Of a stretch of 64,000 bases of DNA, positions 50,901 to 59,089 are shown piece after piece (positions within the stretch are counted from its first letter, which is position 1; every line of letters starts with the position of its first letter). The DNA is from Nonomuraea maritima (GTDB taxonomy: Bacteria > Actinomycetota > Actinomycetes > Streptosporangiales > Streptosporangiaceae): NCBI RefSeq assembly GCF_900100395.1, contig NZ_FNFB01000019.1, forward strand, positions 62,001 to 126,000, given 5' to 3'. Under the pieces are notes generated by a model. The model was not told where the DNA came from. It ran no database searches and saw only the letters and a list, made by a program, of their open reading frames with translations. A program made the position numbers and the translations under genes.

Positions 50901-52148
50901 ATGGCAGGCGAGGGCGCGGGCGTCTTCTGGAGATGGTGGACGGCCGGCACGACCAGCGCCGCCGGTTCTGCGGTCGGGGCGGTGGCGCTGCCGCTGACGG
51001 CCCTGACGGTGCTCGACGCCTCGGCGTTCGAGATGGGGGTGATCGCCGCCGCCGGATACGTCGCCTGGATAGTGATCGGCCTGCCCGCCGGGGTGATGGT
51101 GCAGCGGCTGCCGATGCGACGGGTGCAGATCTGCGCCGACCTGGCCCGCGCGGCGGCGCTCGGCTCGATCCCGGCGGCCTGGTGGTGGGACCGCCTGACC
51201 GTCGCCCAGCTGGTGATCGTGGCTCTCGTGATCAGCTTCGCGGACGTCGTCTTCGACGTCGCCAACTCGACCTTCCTGCCGTCGATCGTGAGCAAGGAGC
51301 AGCTGCAGTCGCGCAACAGCCTGACCTCGGGCACCCACGCCACCACCCAGCTCGGGGGGCCGTCCGCCGGGGGGCTCGTCGTCCAGGTGCTCGGGGCGGT
51401 GCCCACGCTCCTCGTGGACGCGGCCGGCTACCTCGTCTCCGCCGTGCTGCTGCGGACCCTGCCGGAACGCCGCGTACCGGCCCCCGACCAGTGGCCGCCG
51501 GTGCGCGCGATGATCCGCGAAGGCCGGCGTTTCGTCGTGCGCCATCCCGTGATGGGCCCGTGCATGTGGGCGGCCACCGCGGCGAACACGGTCTGCGGCG
51601 CGCAGCACGCGCTCTACGCCCTGTATCTCGTCCGCGAGCTGCACGCCGCGCCCGGCCTCGTCGGCCTGCTGCTCGCGGCGGACGGCATCGGCTCGCTGAT
51701 CGGGGCGGCACTGACGAGCCGGATCACCGCCCGGCTGGGGACCGCCCGTGCCCTCGTCGTCGCCGGGTTCTTCGCGGCCGCCGGGGCGCTCGTCGTCCCT
51801 CTCGGCACGGGGTGGCAGGGGTACGTCGCCTTCGCCGTCGGCAACGTGGTCTTCTCGGTGGGCGTGGTGGTGCTCAGCGTGGTGACCCGTACCTACCGGC
51901 AGATCACCAGCCCGCCCGAGCTGCTGCCCCGGGTGATGGCGACCGTCCGCTTCGCCTCCTGGGGCGCGATCCCGGTCGGCGGCCTGGTGGCCGGCGCCCT
52001 CGCCGGGGCCTTCGGCGCCCGGACGACCCTTCTGATCTTCGTCCTCGCCGCCCTCTGTATCCCCCTGGTCCTGCTGGCCTCCCCGGTCCGCCACCTCCGC
52101 GACCTGACCGACCACCAGCCGAGCGAGGCCACGCCCCTCAGCGCCTGA
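50901..52148 (+). CDS. MFS transporter (exporter-like)
   Basis: 415 residues from the ATG at 50901, preceded by GGGAGG. Twelve membrane helices with the MFS features GLPAGVMVQRLPMRRVQI between helices 2 and 3, ADVVFDVANSTFLPSIVSKEQLQSRNS and GLLLAADGIGSLIGAALTSRI. This is the enterobactin-exporter-like actinobacterial branch. Divergent from the HxlR-peroxiredoxin gene over a shared operator; it may export an oxidant, thiol or drug. Confidence 0.9.
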   Translation: MAGEGAGVFWRWWTAGTTSAAGSAVGAVALPLTALTVLDASAFEMGVIAAAGYVAWIVIGLPAGVMVQRLPMRRVQICADLARAAALGSIPAAWWWDRLTVAQLVIVALVISFADVVFDVANSTFLPSIVSKEQLQSRNSLTSGTHATTQLGGPSAGGLVVQVLGAVPTLLVDAAGYLVSAVLLRTLPERRVPAPDQWPPVRAMIREGRRFVVRHPVMGPCMWAATAANTVCGAQHALYALYLVRELHAAPGLVGLLLAADGIGSLIGAALTSRITARLGTARALVVAGFFAAAGALVVPLGTGWQGYVAFAVGNVVFSVGVVVLSVVTRTYRQITSPPELLPRVMATVRFASWGAIPVGGLVAGALAGAFGARTTLLIFVLAALCIPLVLLASPVRHLRDLTDHQPSEATPLSA

Positions 52149-52374
52149 CTGTTACGGGAGTTTCCGTGGAGTTCAGGGGGAATTATTGAGTTTCATGGTG
52201 ATGAGGATTGATGGCAAGATCCTTCGCCGTTATGTTCTTGATCGGCCGCTCTGACAGGGTTCAGGGTGTTCCGGTAATTGATCATCCGGCGGCGACCCCA
52301 CCGGTATCCATCGCCACCGGACCTGTCACCCACGGGCGCCGTTCACTTCCCCCAGCAATGCCCGAGAGGTGCCT

Positions 52375-53286
52375 ATGCGCAAGATCGCCCTCAGTTCCAC
52401 GACCTTGGCCTTGTCGGTCGGCATCGCGGCGCTGCTGCTGCCGCAGGCCGCCTCCGCCGGGGCGCTCGTCACGCACAAGAGCCCGTTCAACTGCGGGAAG
52501 ACGTTCAACGCCAACAACTGGACCGGCGGCCACAACCCGGAGGGGGCCATCGACTGGCAGAACTACGGCAGCGACGGCATCAACGGCGAGACCGTACGGG
52601 CCACCGCCGCCGGCACCGCCACCTTCAAGGACGCGGGCAGCACGAGCTACGGCAAGTGGGTCGAGATCCGGCACAGTGACGGCACCCGCACCCGGTACGC
52701 CCACCTGTCCAGCATGGTGCGGTCGGCCGGCGGCACGATGACCGTCAGCCAGGGCACCGTGATCGGCACCGTCGGCTCCACCGGCGGCAGCCAGGCCCCG
52801 CACCTGCACTACGAGCAGCAGAACGCGAGCGGCGGCATGATCAAGAAGCCCGTCGTGGAAGGCGTCGCCGTGTCCCTGGGCACGAAGAAGGCCGTCAAGA
52901 GCACCAACGGCTGCGGCGGAGGCAGCACCGCCTCCACCAGCACCAGCAGCAGCGGGGGCGGCGGCGGGAACCCGTACACGCCCGAGAAGGTCTGCGGCAG
53001 CGGCTTCAAGGTGATCGACTCGGCCGCGGTCAGCGGTGGCCGCGTGTACCTGCTGTACAACTCCGCCAATCGCAACAACTGCGTCGCGACGATGAAGACG
53101 TCGGGCTCCGGCTCAGCGACGATGTCCGCCTTCCTGGAGCCGAAGGGCTCCTCCCGGACGACCGACAAGGGCTCGTACCAGTACTACGCCGGGCCCATCA
53201 AGAAGGCCGCGCCCAGCCAGTGCGTCAAGTGGGGCGGCTCGATCGGCGGCAGCGCCTACACCAGCCCCTTCGAGCACTGCGGCTGA
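52375..53286 (+). CDS. Secreted M23-family peptidase (LytM-like)
   Basis: 303 residues. Signal peptide about 1-29 (KIALSSTTLALSVGIAALLL, cut at ASA-GA). The M23 domain (about 45-155) has GGHNPEGAIDW as the first zinc-binding His/Asp pair, with a longer H-to-D spacing than the usual HxxxD, and the second motif PHLHYEQQ. A Ser/Thr/Gly linker (GGSTASTSTSSSGGGGG) leads to a C-terminal domain with paired Cys. Probably a wall hydrolase; the altered first motif could reduce activity. Confidence 0.85.
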   Translation: MRKIALSSTTLALSVGIAALLLPQAASAGALVTHKSPFNCGKTFNANNWTGGHNPEGAIDWQNYGSDGINGETVRATAAGTATFKDAGSTSYGKWVEIRHSDGTRTRYAHLSSMVRSAGGTMTVSQGTVIGTVGSTGGSQAPHLHYEQQNASGGMIKKPVVEGVAVSLGTKKAVKSTNGCGGGSTASTSTSSSGGGGGNPYTPEKVCGSGFKVIDSAAVSGGRVYLLYNSANRNNCVATMKTSGSGSATMSAFLEPKGSSRTTDKGSYQYYAGPIKKAAPSQCVKWGGSIGGSAYTSPFEHCG

Positions 53287-53294
53287 CACCTGTA

Positions 53295-53326
53295 AGGACG
53301 GCTTCCCCACCGGGGAAAGCCGTCCT
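53295..53326 (+). terminator. Terminator after the M23 peptidase gene
   Basis: AGGACGGCTT-CCCC pairs with GGGG-AAAGCCGTCCT over about 14 bp with one bulge and an ACC loop, followed by CTCTAC. Confidence 0.75.
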
Positions 53327-53340
53327 CTACAGTCGCGCAG

Positions 53341-53673
53341 GTGACTGTCGCCCGTTCTCTGCTGCTCTTCGTGATCGCCGCGCTCGCCGAGATCGGCGGG
53401 GCCTGGCTGGTCTGGCAAGGGGTACGCGAGCAGCGCGGGCTCGTGTGGGTCGGCGCCGGCGTGATCGCGCTCGGCCTGTACGGGTTCGTCGCCACGTTCC
53501 AGCCCGACCCCAACTTCGGCCGCATCCTCGCCGCCTACGGCGGGGTGTTCGTCGCCGGGTCGCTGATCTGGGGCATGGTGGTGGACAAGTTCCAGCCCGA
53601 CCGGTGGGACGTCATCGGTTCGGCCATCTGCCTCGTCGGCGTCCTCGTCATCATGTACGCCCCCCGTCCCTAG
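53341..53673 (+). CDS. YnfA-family small membrane protein
   Basis: 110 residues with four membrane helices: SLLLFVIAALAEIGGAWLVWQ, GVIALGLYGFVATFQP, RILAAYGGVFVAGSLIWGMVV, GSAICLVGVLVIMYAP. The opening AEIGGAWLVWQG and AAYGGVFVAGSLIWG are diagnostic for YnfA (UPF0060), an SMR-like putative efflux family. Overlaps the tctA 3' end by 4 bp. Confidence 0.93.
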   Translation: MTVARSLLLFVIAALAEIGGAWLVWQGVREQRGLVWVGAGVIALGLYGFVATFQPDPNFGRILAAYGGVFVAGSLIWGMVVDKFQPDRWDVIGSAICLVGVLVIMYAPRP

Positions 53674-55175
53674 TCGTCCTCGGTGAAGACGACCTCGCGG
53701 CGCTTTCTGATCGCGGGGAGCACGGCGACGACGAGCGCCGCCACGGTCAGCGCCAGCAGCACCGCCGAGATCGGCCTGGTCACGAAGACCGTCACGTCGC
53801 CGCGCGAGATGATGAGCGCCCGCCGCAGGTGCTCCTCCAGCAGCGGGCCGAGGACGAAGCCGAGCAGCAGCGGCGCCGGCTCGCACCCGCACTTGATCAG
53901 GACGTAGCCGAGCAGCCCGAAGAACACGATCGCGTAGACGTCGTAGGCGTTGAAGCTCAGCGAGAACGTGCCGATCGACGCGAACAGGATGATCATCGGG
54001 AACAGCACCTGGTACGGGATGCGCAGCATCCGCACCCACAGCCCGATCAGCGGCAGGTTCAGCAGCACGAGCAGCACGTTGCCGATCCACATCGACGCGA
54101 TCAGGCCCCAGAACAGCTCGGGCTCGTCGGTGATGACGTTCGGGCCTGGAGTGATGCCGTGCACGATGAACGCGCCGACCATCAGCGCCATCACCGGGTG
54201 GGCGGGCAGACCCAGGGTCAGCAGCGGGACGAACGACGTCTGCGCGGCGGCGTTGTTGGCCGACTCCGGGCCCGCGACGCCCTCGATCGCCCCGTGCCCG
54301 AACTCCTGCGGCCGCTTCGAGATCCGCTTCTCGACGGCGTACGAGGTGAACGAGGCCAGCACGTGGCCACCGCCGGGCAGGATGCCGAGCAGGGAGCCGA
54401 CACCGGTGCCCCGCGCGATCGGCCCGACCATCCGTCGCCGGTCCTCGCGGGTCGGCCAGAGGTTCCTGACCTTGCTGACGAGCGCCTCGCGGGAGTGCTC
54501 GTTCTCCAGGTTGCGCAGGATCTCGGCCACGCCGAACATGCCGACGGCGACCGACACGAAGTCGACGCCGCCGTACAGCTCGCGCTGCTCGAAGACGAAC
54601 CGGGGGGTGCCGGTGTAGATGTCCTGGCCGATCGTGCCGAGCAGGACGCCGAGCGCGATCATCGCGAGGGCCTTGAGCGCCGTGCCGCGGGCCAGCGCGA
54701 TCGACACGATCAGGCCGAGCAGCACCAGCGAGAAGTACTCGGCCGGGCCGAACTGCAACGCGACCCTGGCCAGCGGCGGGGCCGCGACGGCGAGCACGAC
54801 GGTGGCGATCGTACCGGCGATGAAGGAGCCGATCGCGGCGGCCGCCAGGGCGGAACCGGCGCGGCCCTGGCGGGCCATCTCGTGTCCGTCGAGCGCGGTG
54901 ACCGCGGCCGACGACTCCCCGGGCAGGTTGATGAGGATGGCGGTGGTCGAGCCGCCGTACTGGGCGCCGTAGTAGATGCCCGCCAGCATGATCAGCGCCG
55001 TCACCGGCTCGAAGTAGAACGTGATCGGCAGCAGCATCGCGACCGTCGCCGTCGGGCCGATGCCGGGCAGCACGCCGACCGCCGTCCCGAGCAGCACGCC
55101 GACGAAGCAGTAGATGACGTTCTGGATCAGCAGGGCGGTCGAGAAGCCGAGCGCGAGGTTGTCGAGAAGTTCCAT
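53670..55175 (-). CDS. tctA: Tripartite tricarboxylate transporter large permease TctA
   Basis: 501 residues, about 10-12 membrane helices. TctA landmarks: YCFVGVLLGTAVGVLPGIGP, MLLPITFYFEPVTALIMLAGIYYGAQYGGS, TTAILINLPGESSAAVTALDGHEMARQG and LPGGGHVLASFTSYAVEKRI. Moves citrate or related carboxylates with Na+ together with TctB and the periplasmic TctC. Last gene of tctC-tctB-tctA on the minus strand. Confidence 0.95.
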   Translation of the reverse strand: MELLDNLALGFSTALLIQNVIYCFVGVLLGTAVGVLPGIGPTATVAMLLPITFYFEPVTALIMLAGIYYGAQYGGSTTAILINLPGESSAAVTALDGHEMARQGRAGSALAAAAIGSFIAGTIATVVLAVAAPPLARVALQFGPAEYFSLVLLGLIVSIALARGTALKALAMIALGVLLGTIGQDIYTGTPRFVFEQRELYGGVDFVSVAVGMFGVAEILRNLENEHSREALVSKVRNLWPTREDRRRMVGPIARGTGVGSLLGILPGGGHVLASFTSYAVEKRISKRPQEFGHGAIEGVAGPESANNAAAQTSFVPLLTLGLPAHPVMALMVGAFIVHGITPGPNVITDEPELFWGLIASMWIGNVLLVLLNLPLIGLWVRMLRIPYQVLFPMIILFASIGTFSLSFNAYDVYAIVFFGLLGYVLIKCGCEPAPLLLGFVLGPLLEEHLRRALIISRGDVTVFVTRPISAVLLALTVAALVVAVLPAIRKRREVVFTEDD

Positions 55176-55195
55176 GCCTCAATCCGGGTGGCGCG

Positions 55196-55657
55196 TCAGA
55201 ACCCCAGCCACGGGCCCCACAACGGGATCCGCAGTTGAAGCCCGACGACGAAGATGAGCGTGGCGGCCACGGTGAGCCCGGCGGCCACGGCCACCGCCGT
55301 GAGCAGCCGGACGCGCGTGCTGGCCAGCGCGGTGAGCAGGGCCGTCACCGCGCACGTCGGCACGAACCCGAGGCCGCGCACCGTGGTGCCGAAGAACACG
55401 ACCGCGAGCACGATCGCGCCGATCGCGCGCCACGGGATCGACCCGAACGTGATCGCCTCCCCGGCGACGAGCCCCTTGACGACGATCGCCAGGCCGAGTG
55501 CGGCGACGATCGCGCCGACCAGCATCGGGAAGGCGCCGGGGCCCATCCGCAGCGGGGTGCCCAGCTCGTAGCCGAGCGACCCCACGGCGAACGCGCCACC
55601 GATCACCATGAAGATGGCCCCGGCGAGGACGTCCGGGGTGGACCGGCGGCGCTCCAC
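55196..55657 (-). CDS. tctB: Tripartite tricarboxylate transporter small subunit TctB
   Basis: 153 residues with four membrane helices and the TctB opening (DVLAGAIFMVIGGAFAVGSLGYELG, RMGPGAFPMLVGAIVAALGLAI). The GTG at 55655-55657 follows directly on the tctC stop, so translation is coupled. It completes the membrane part of the transporter with TctA. Confidence 0.93.
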   Translation of the reverse strand: MERRRSTPDVLAGAIFMVIGGAFAVGSLGYELGTPLRMGPGAFPMLVGAIVAALGLAIVVKGLVAGEAITFGSIPWRAIGAIVLAVVFFGTTVRGLGFVPTCAVTALLTALASTRVRLLTAVAVAAGLTVAATLIFVVGLQLRIPLWGPWLGF

Positions 55658-55658
55658 C

Positions 55659-56684
55659 TCAGGACGCCTTGACGCCGGCGTCGGCGAGGATCTTCGCCCA
55701 GGTGCCGAGCTGCTCCTCGAGCTTGGCCCGGTGCGCCTGCGGGGTGGCGTCGTCGGCCGCGACGGGCGCGGTGCCGAGCTTGGCCATCTGGTCGATGACC
55801 TGCTGGTCGGCCAGCGCCACCTTCAGCGCCTCGGACAGCTTCGTGACGACGTCCTGCGGGGTGCCCTTCGGGACGTAGAGGCCGTGCCACACGCTCACCT
55901 GGAGCTGGGGCAGCCCGCCCTCGGTGGTGGTGGGCACGTCGGGCAGGCTCTTGACCCGCTCCGGCGTGGTGACCGCGTACGCCTTCACCTCGCCCGCGGA
56001 GATCTGGCCGCTGGTGTTGGTCGTCTGGTCGCACATGAAGTCGACCTGGCCGCCGACGAGGTCCGTCAGCGCCGGGCCGGTGCCCTCGTACGGGACCTCC
56101 TGGAGCTTGACCCCGGCGGCACTCTGGAACAGCAGGCCGCACAGGTGGGACGCGGCGCCGATGCCGGCGTTGGCCAGCGTGACCTTGTCGGCGTTCGCCT
56201 TCACGTGGGCCACGAGGTCCTGGAGGGTCGCGGGCTGGAAGTCCTTGCGGGCGACGACCGTCATCGGCACCTCGGTGACGAGGCCGACCATCTCGAAGTC
56301 CTCGAGCGGCTTGTAGTCGAGGTTCTGGTACAGCGCGGGCGCCGTCGACATGCCGATGTGGTGCATGAGGACCGTGTAGCCGTCGGGCTCGGCCCGCGCG
56401 ACCTCTCCGGCGCCGACCGTGCCGCCCGCGCCCTCGACGTTCTGGACGACGATGCGCCCGCCGAGCTTGGCGGCCATCGGCTCGGCGATCATGCGGGTGA
56501 CGGTGTCGGTCGGGCCGCCCGCGCTGAACGGCACGACGAACGTGATGTTCTCGGTCGGATAAGCCGCGTCGCCGCCACCGCCGGCGGCTGATGTTCCGTT
56601 GTTCGCGCAGGCGGCGACGAGCGAAACGACGCCCATCGCGGCAATGATCCGCGCGGCGGCCCGATACCTGCTGGTCGTTTTCAT
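55659..56684 (-). CDS. tctC: TctC-type extracytoplasmic solute-binding lipoprotein
   Basis: 341 residues. Lipoprotein signal with lipobox LVAAC near residue 26. The mature part has ENITFVVPFSAGGPTDTVTRMIAE, NVEGAGGTVGAGEVARAEPDGYT and LYVPKGTPQDVVTKLSEALK, the Bug/TctC family signatures. Binds a carboxylate and delivers it to TctAB. First gene of the operon; regulated probably by the divergent TctDE pair. Confidence 0.95.
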   Translation of the reverse strand: MKTTSRYRAAARIIAAMGVVSLVAACANNGTSAAGGGGDAAYPTENITFVVPFSAGGPTDTVTRMIAEPMAAKLGGRIVVQNVEGAGGTVGAGEVARAEPDGYTVLMHHIGMSTAPALYQNLDYKPLEDFEMVGLVTEVPMTVVARKDFQPATLQDLVAHVKANADKVTLANAGIGAASHLCGLLFQSAAGVKLQEVPYEGTGPALTDLVGGQVDFMCDQTTNTSGQISAGEVKAYAVTTPERVKSLPDVPTTTEGGLPQLQVSVWHGLYVPKGTPQDVVTKLSEALKVALADQQVIDQMAKLGTAPVAADDATPQAHRAKLEEQLGTWAKILADAGVKAS

Positions 56685-56770
56685 ATCGCCTCCTCGTCAG
56701 CGCATGCACATTTGTCCGTGAGTGCGCCGACTCAGTCTCGAATGGTCACGACCAGCGTGGTGTCAGGAAA

Positions 56771-56808
56771 ATCCCAAGGAATGTGAGAAACGTTAGAGAA
56801 ATCCCAAG
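56771..56808. promoter_or_regulatory. Direct repeat, likely TctD binding site
   Basis: GAAATCCCAAG occurs twice; the core ATCCCAAG at 56771 and 56801 is exactly 30 bp apart (about three helix turns), in the 148-bp region between tctC and the response regulator gene. Confidence 0.55.
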
Positions 56809-56856
56809 AACTGGGGTCTAACGCGAACAACCATGGGCGACGTACAATCCGCCGGT

Positions 56857-57540
56857 ATGCGGATCACCATCATCGAGGATGACGACCGCGTGGCGCGGGG
56901 TCTGGTGACCGTCCTGGCCCAGGCGGGCTTCGAGGTCCACCGCATCGCCACCGCGGCGGAGGCCGTACGCGCCTCACCCTCCGATGTGGTCCTCGTCGAC
57001 CTGGGCCTGCCCGACGGCGACGGGCTCGACGTGATCCGCAGGCTCCGCGACCGTCCGGAGACCGCCGTCATCGCCGTGACCGCCCGCTCCGAGGAGCACG
57101 AACGGGTCCGCGGCCTGCGCGCCGGGGCCGACGACTACATCGTCAAGCCGTTCGGCGTCCCCGAGCTGCTGGCCCGCATCGACGCCGTCCTGCGGCGCAC
57201 GCGGGTGGCCCGCTCGCTGAGCAGCCCCGACGAGCCGCTCGTCCTCGGCATACTGCGGATCGGCGTCGGCACCCGCGAGGTCACCGTCGGCGGCGCGCCC
57301 GTGACGCTCACCCGCAAGGAGTTCGAGCTGCTCCTCCTGCTGGCCAGGCGGGCGCCCAACGTGGTGAGCCGCGACGTCATCCTCGACCAGATCTGGGGCG
57401 CGACCTGGGAGTCGTCCAGCCGCACCCTCGATACCCACATCGCCGCGTTACGTCACAAACTCGGGCCTTCCGTTGTCATCCGTACGATCCACGGGGTCGG
57501 CTATCGGCTCCAGGCCGACCAGCCGGAGCTGATCGGCTGA
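56857..57540 (+). CDS. OmpR-family response regulator (TctD-like)
   Basis: 227 residues from the ATG at 56857, where the family sequence RITIIEDDDRVARGL begins; an ATG at 56833 would add 8. Receiver with phospho-Asp in VVLVDLGLPDGDGLDV, VTARSEEHERV and Lys in DDYIVKPFGVPEL; winged-helix DNA-binding domain follows (LTRKEFELLLLLARR, TLDTHIAALRHKLGPS). Divergent from tctCBA, and followed within 6 bp by its kinase gene, as in TctDE systems. Confidence 0.93.
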   Translation: MRITIIEDDDRVARGLVTVLAQAGFEVHRIATAAEAVRASPSDVVLVDLGLPDGDGLDVIRRLRDRPETAVIAVTARSEEHERVRGLRAGADDYIVKPFGVPELLARIDAVLRRTRVARSLSSPDEPLVLGILRIGVGTREVTVGGAPVTLTRKEFELLLLLARRAPNVVSRDVILDQIWGATWESSSRTLDTHIAALRHKLGPSVVIRTIHGVGYRLQADQPELIG

Positions 57541-57545
57541 CCGCC

Positions 57546-58946
57546 GTGCACCGTCGCCTCCTCGCCGTCCTCGTCCCGCTCGCGGTACTGCTCGTCGCGG
57601 CGCTCGGACTGCCGCTCAGCGTCACCGTGGCCGAGCGGGAGATGCAGGAGACGTACGTCGACCGGCTCAACGACGTCGGCCGCTTCGCGTCGCTGGCCGA
57701 GACCGCGCTGTCGGCCGGCCGCACCGAGGCGCTGCACCAGGAGCTCGCCCACTACCACGAGCTGTACGGCATCCCGGCCGCGCTGATCGACCCGTCCGGC
57801 ACCGTCCTGCTCGGACCGACCGCCGCCTACCAGCGCGCGGCCCGCGCCGAACCGGCGCTCCCCCGGATCGTCACCGCGGCGCTCGCCGGGACGAGGTCGG
57901 AGCCGTCCGGCGCATGGGCCCCGTGGGACGACTCCGCGCTCGTGGTGGCCGAACCCGTGGGCCGCGACAGCGAGGTCGTCGGCGCCGTCGTGACGATCTC
58001 CGACCTGTCGAAGACGCGCTACCGCATCCTCGTACGGTGGGCCCAGCTCGCCGGCATCGGGCTGCTGCCGCTCATCGCGCTCGTCGCCGTCGCCTGGCCG
58101 GTGTCGGCGTGGGTGCTGCGTCCGGTGCGCGAACTCGACGCGGCGAGCTCGCGCATCTCGCAGGGCGACCTCACCATCAGGGCGGACGCCGAGGCAGGGC
58201 CCGTCGAGCTGCGGCGGCTGGCCGAGTCGTTCAACACCATGATGGACGCGGTCGAGAACGCCGCGCAGCGGCAGCGCGACTTCGTCTCCGACGCCTCCCA
58301 CCAGCTGCGCAACCCGCTGACCAGCCTCCGCCTCGCCGTGGAGAGCCTCCAGCCGCACCTGCGCGGCGACGGCGAGCAGATGTACGACGTCGCCGTCGAG
58401 GAGGCGAAGGCGATGCAGCGGATGCTCAACTCGCTGCAGGCCAGCGCGCGCATGGACAGCATCCGTACGGCGTCGCCCGTGGAGCTCGACGCGGTGCTGG
58501 CCACCCGCGTCGAGCGGTGGCGGGCGCTCACGGCGACGGCCGGACTCACGCTGACGGTCGACGTACCGGCCGGGCTGCGGCCGTTGGAGCCGCCGGGCGG
58601 GCTGGGCAGCGTCCTCGACGAGCTGATCAGCAACGCGCTGCGGCTGTCGGGAGCGCAGGTGGTGGAGGTGTCCGCGCGGGTGGACCCGCCCGGGGTGGTG
58701 ACGATCGCCGTACGCGACGACGGGCAGGGGCTCGACGAGCCGGAACGCGCCCAGGCGCTGCGCCGGTTCTGGCGCTCGCCGCGGCACCAGAACGTCTCAG
58801 GGACGGGCCTCGGCCTCGCGATCTGCGCCGACCTGGTCGGCGCGGCCGGGGGCGAGCTGCGGCTTGAGGACGGCCTCGCGCGTGCGGACGGGTCATCCGG
58901 GCACGGGCTCGCCGCAGTGATCACACTGCCGGTCGACCCGCACTGA
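57546..58946 (+). CDS. Sensor histidine kinase (TctE-like)
   Basis: 466 residues from the GTG at 57546. Membrane helix near 4-26, an extracytoplasmic sensor of about 130 residues, second helix (LAGIGLLPLIALVAVAWPV), HAMP (RPVRELDAASSRISQGDLTIRA), H-box FVSDASHQLRNPLTSLRL, N-box DELISNALRLS and GTGLGLAICADLVG. It presumably senses the extracellular carboxylate carried by TctABC. Confidence 0.92.
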   Translation: MHRRLLAVLVPLAVLLVAALGLPLSVTVAEREMQETYVDRLNDVGRFASLAETALSAGRTEALHQELAHYHELYGIPAALIDPSGTVLLGPTAAYQRAARAEPALPRIVTAALAGTRSEPSGAWAPWDDSALVVAEPVGRDSEVVGAVVTISDLSKTRYRILVRWAQLAGIGLLPLIALVAVAWPVSAWVLRPVRELDAASSRISQGDLTIRADAEAGPVELRRLAESFNTMMDAVENAAQRQRDFVSDASHQLRNPLTSLRLAVESLQPHLRGDGEQMYDVAVEEAKAMQRMLNSLQASARMDSIRTASPVELDAVLATRVERWRALTATAGLTLTVDVPAGLRPLEPPGGLGSVLDELISNALRLSGAQVVEVSARVDPPGVVTIAVRDDGQGLDEPERAQALRRFWRSPRHQNVSGTGLGLAICADLVGAAGGELRLEDGLARADGSSGHGLAAVITLPVDPH

Positions 58947-58947
58947 G

Positions 58948-59089
58948 GGCCGGTCCAGCGCTCGGGGCCGGTCAGCGCTCGGGGCCGGTCAGCGTTTGCG
59001 GCCGGTCAGCGCTCGGGGCCGGTCAGCGTTTGCGGCCGGTCAGCGCTCGGGGCCGGTCAGCGTTTGCGGTCGGTCAGCGTTTGCGGTCG
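58948..59089. repeat. 17-bp tandem repeat array at the 3' end of the TAXI gene
   Basis: About eight head-to-tail copies of a 17-bp unit, GCCGGTCAGCG followed by either CTCGGG or TTTGCG, the two forms alternating. The array starts 2 bases after the histidine kinase stop and runs into the last codons of the convergent TAXI gene (stop at 59074-59076). Confidence 0.9.

Noticed and set aside
52149..52374. Possible c-di-AMP (ydaO) riboswitch before the M23 peptidase, as often found upstream of actinobacterial wall hydrolases
   Set aside because: The conserved ydaO core sequences could not be found in this leader.
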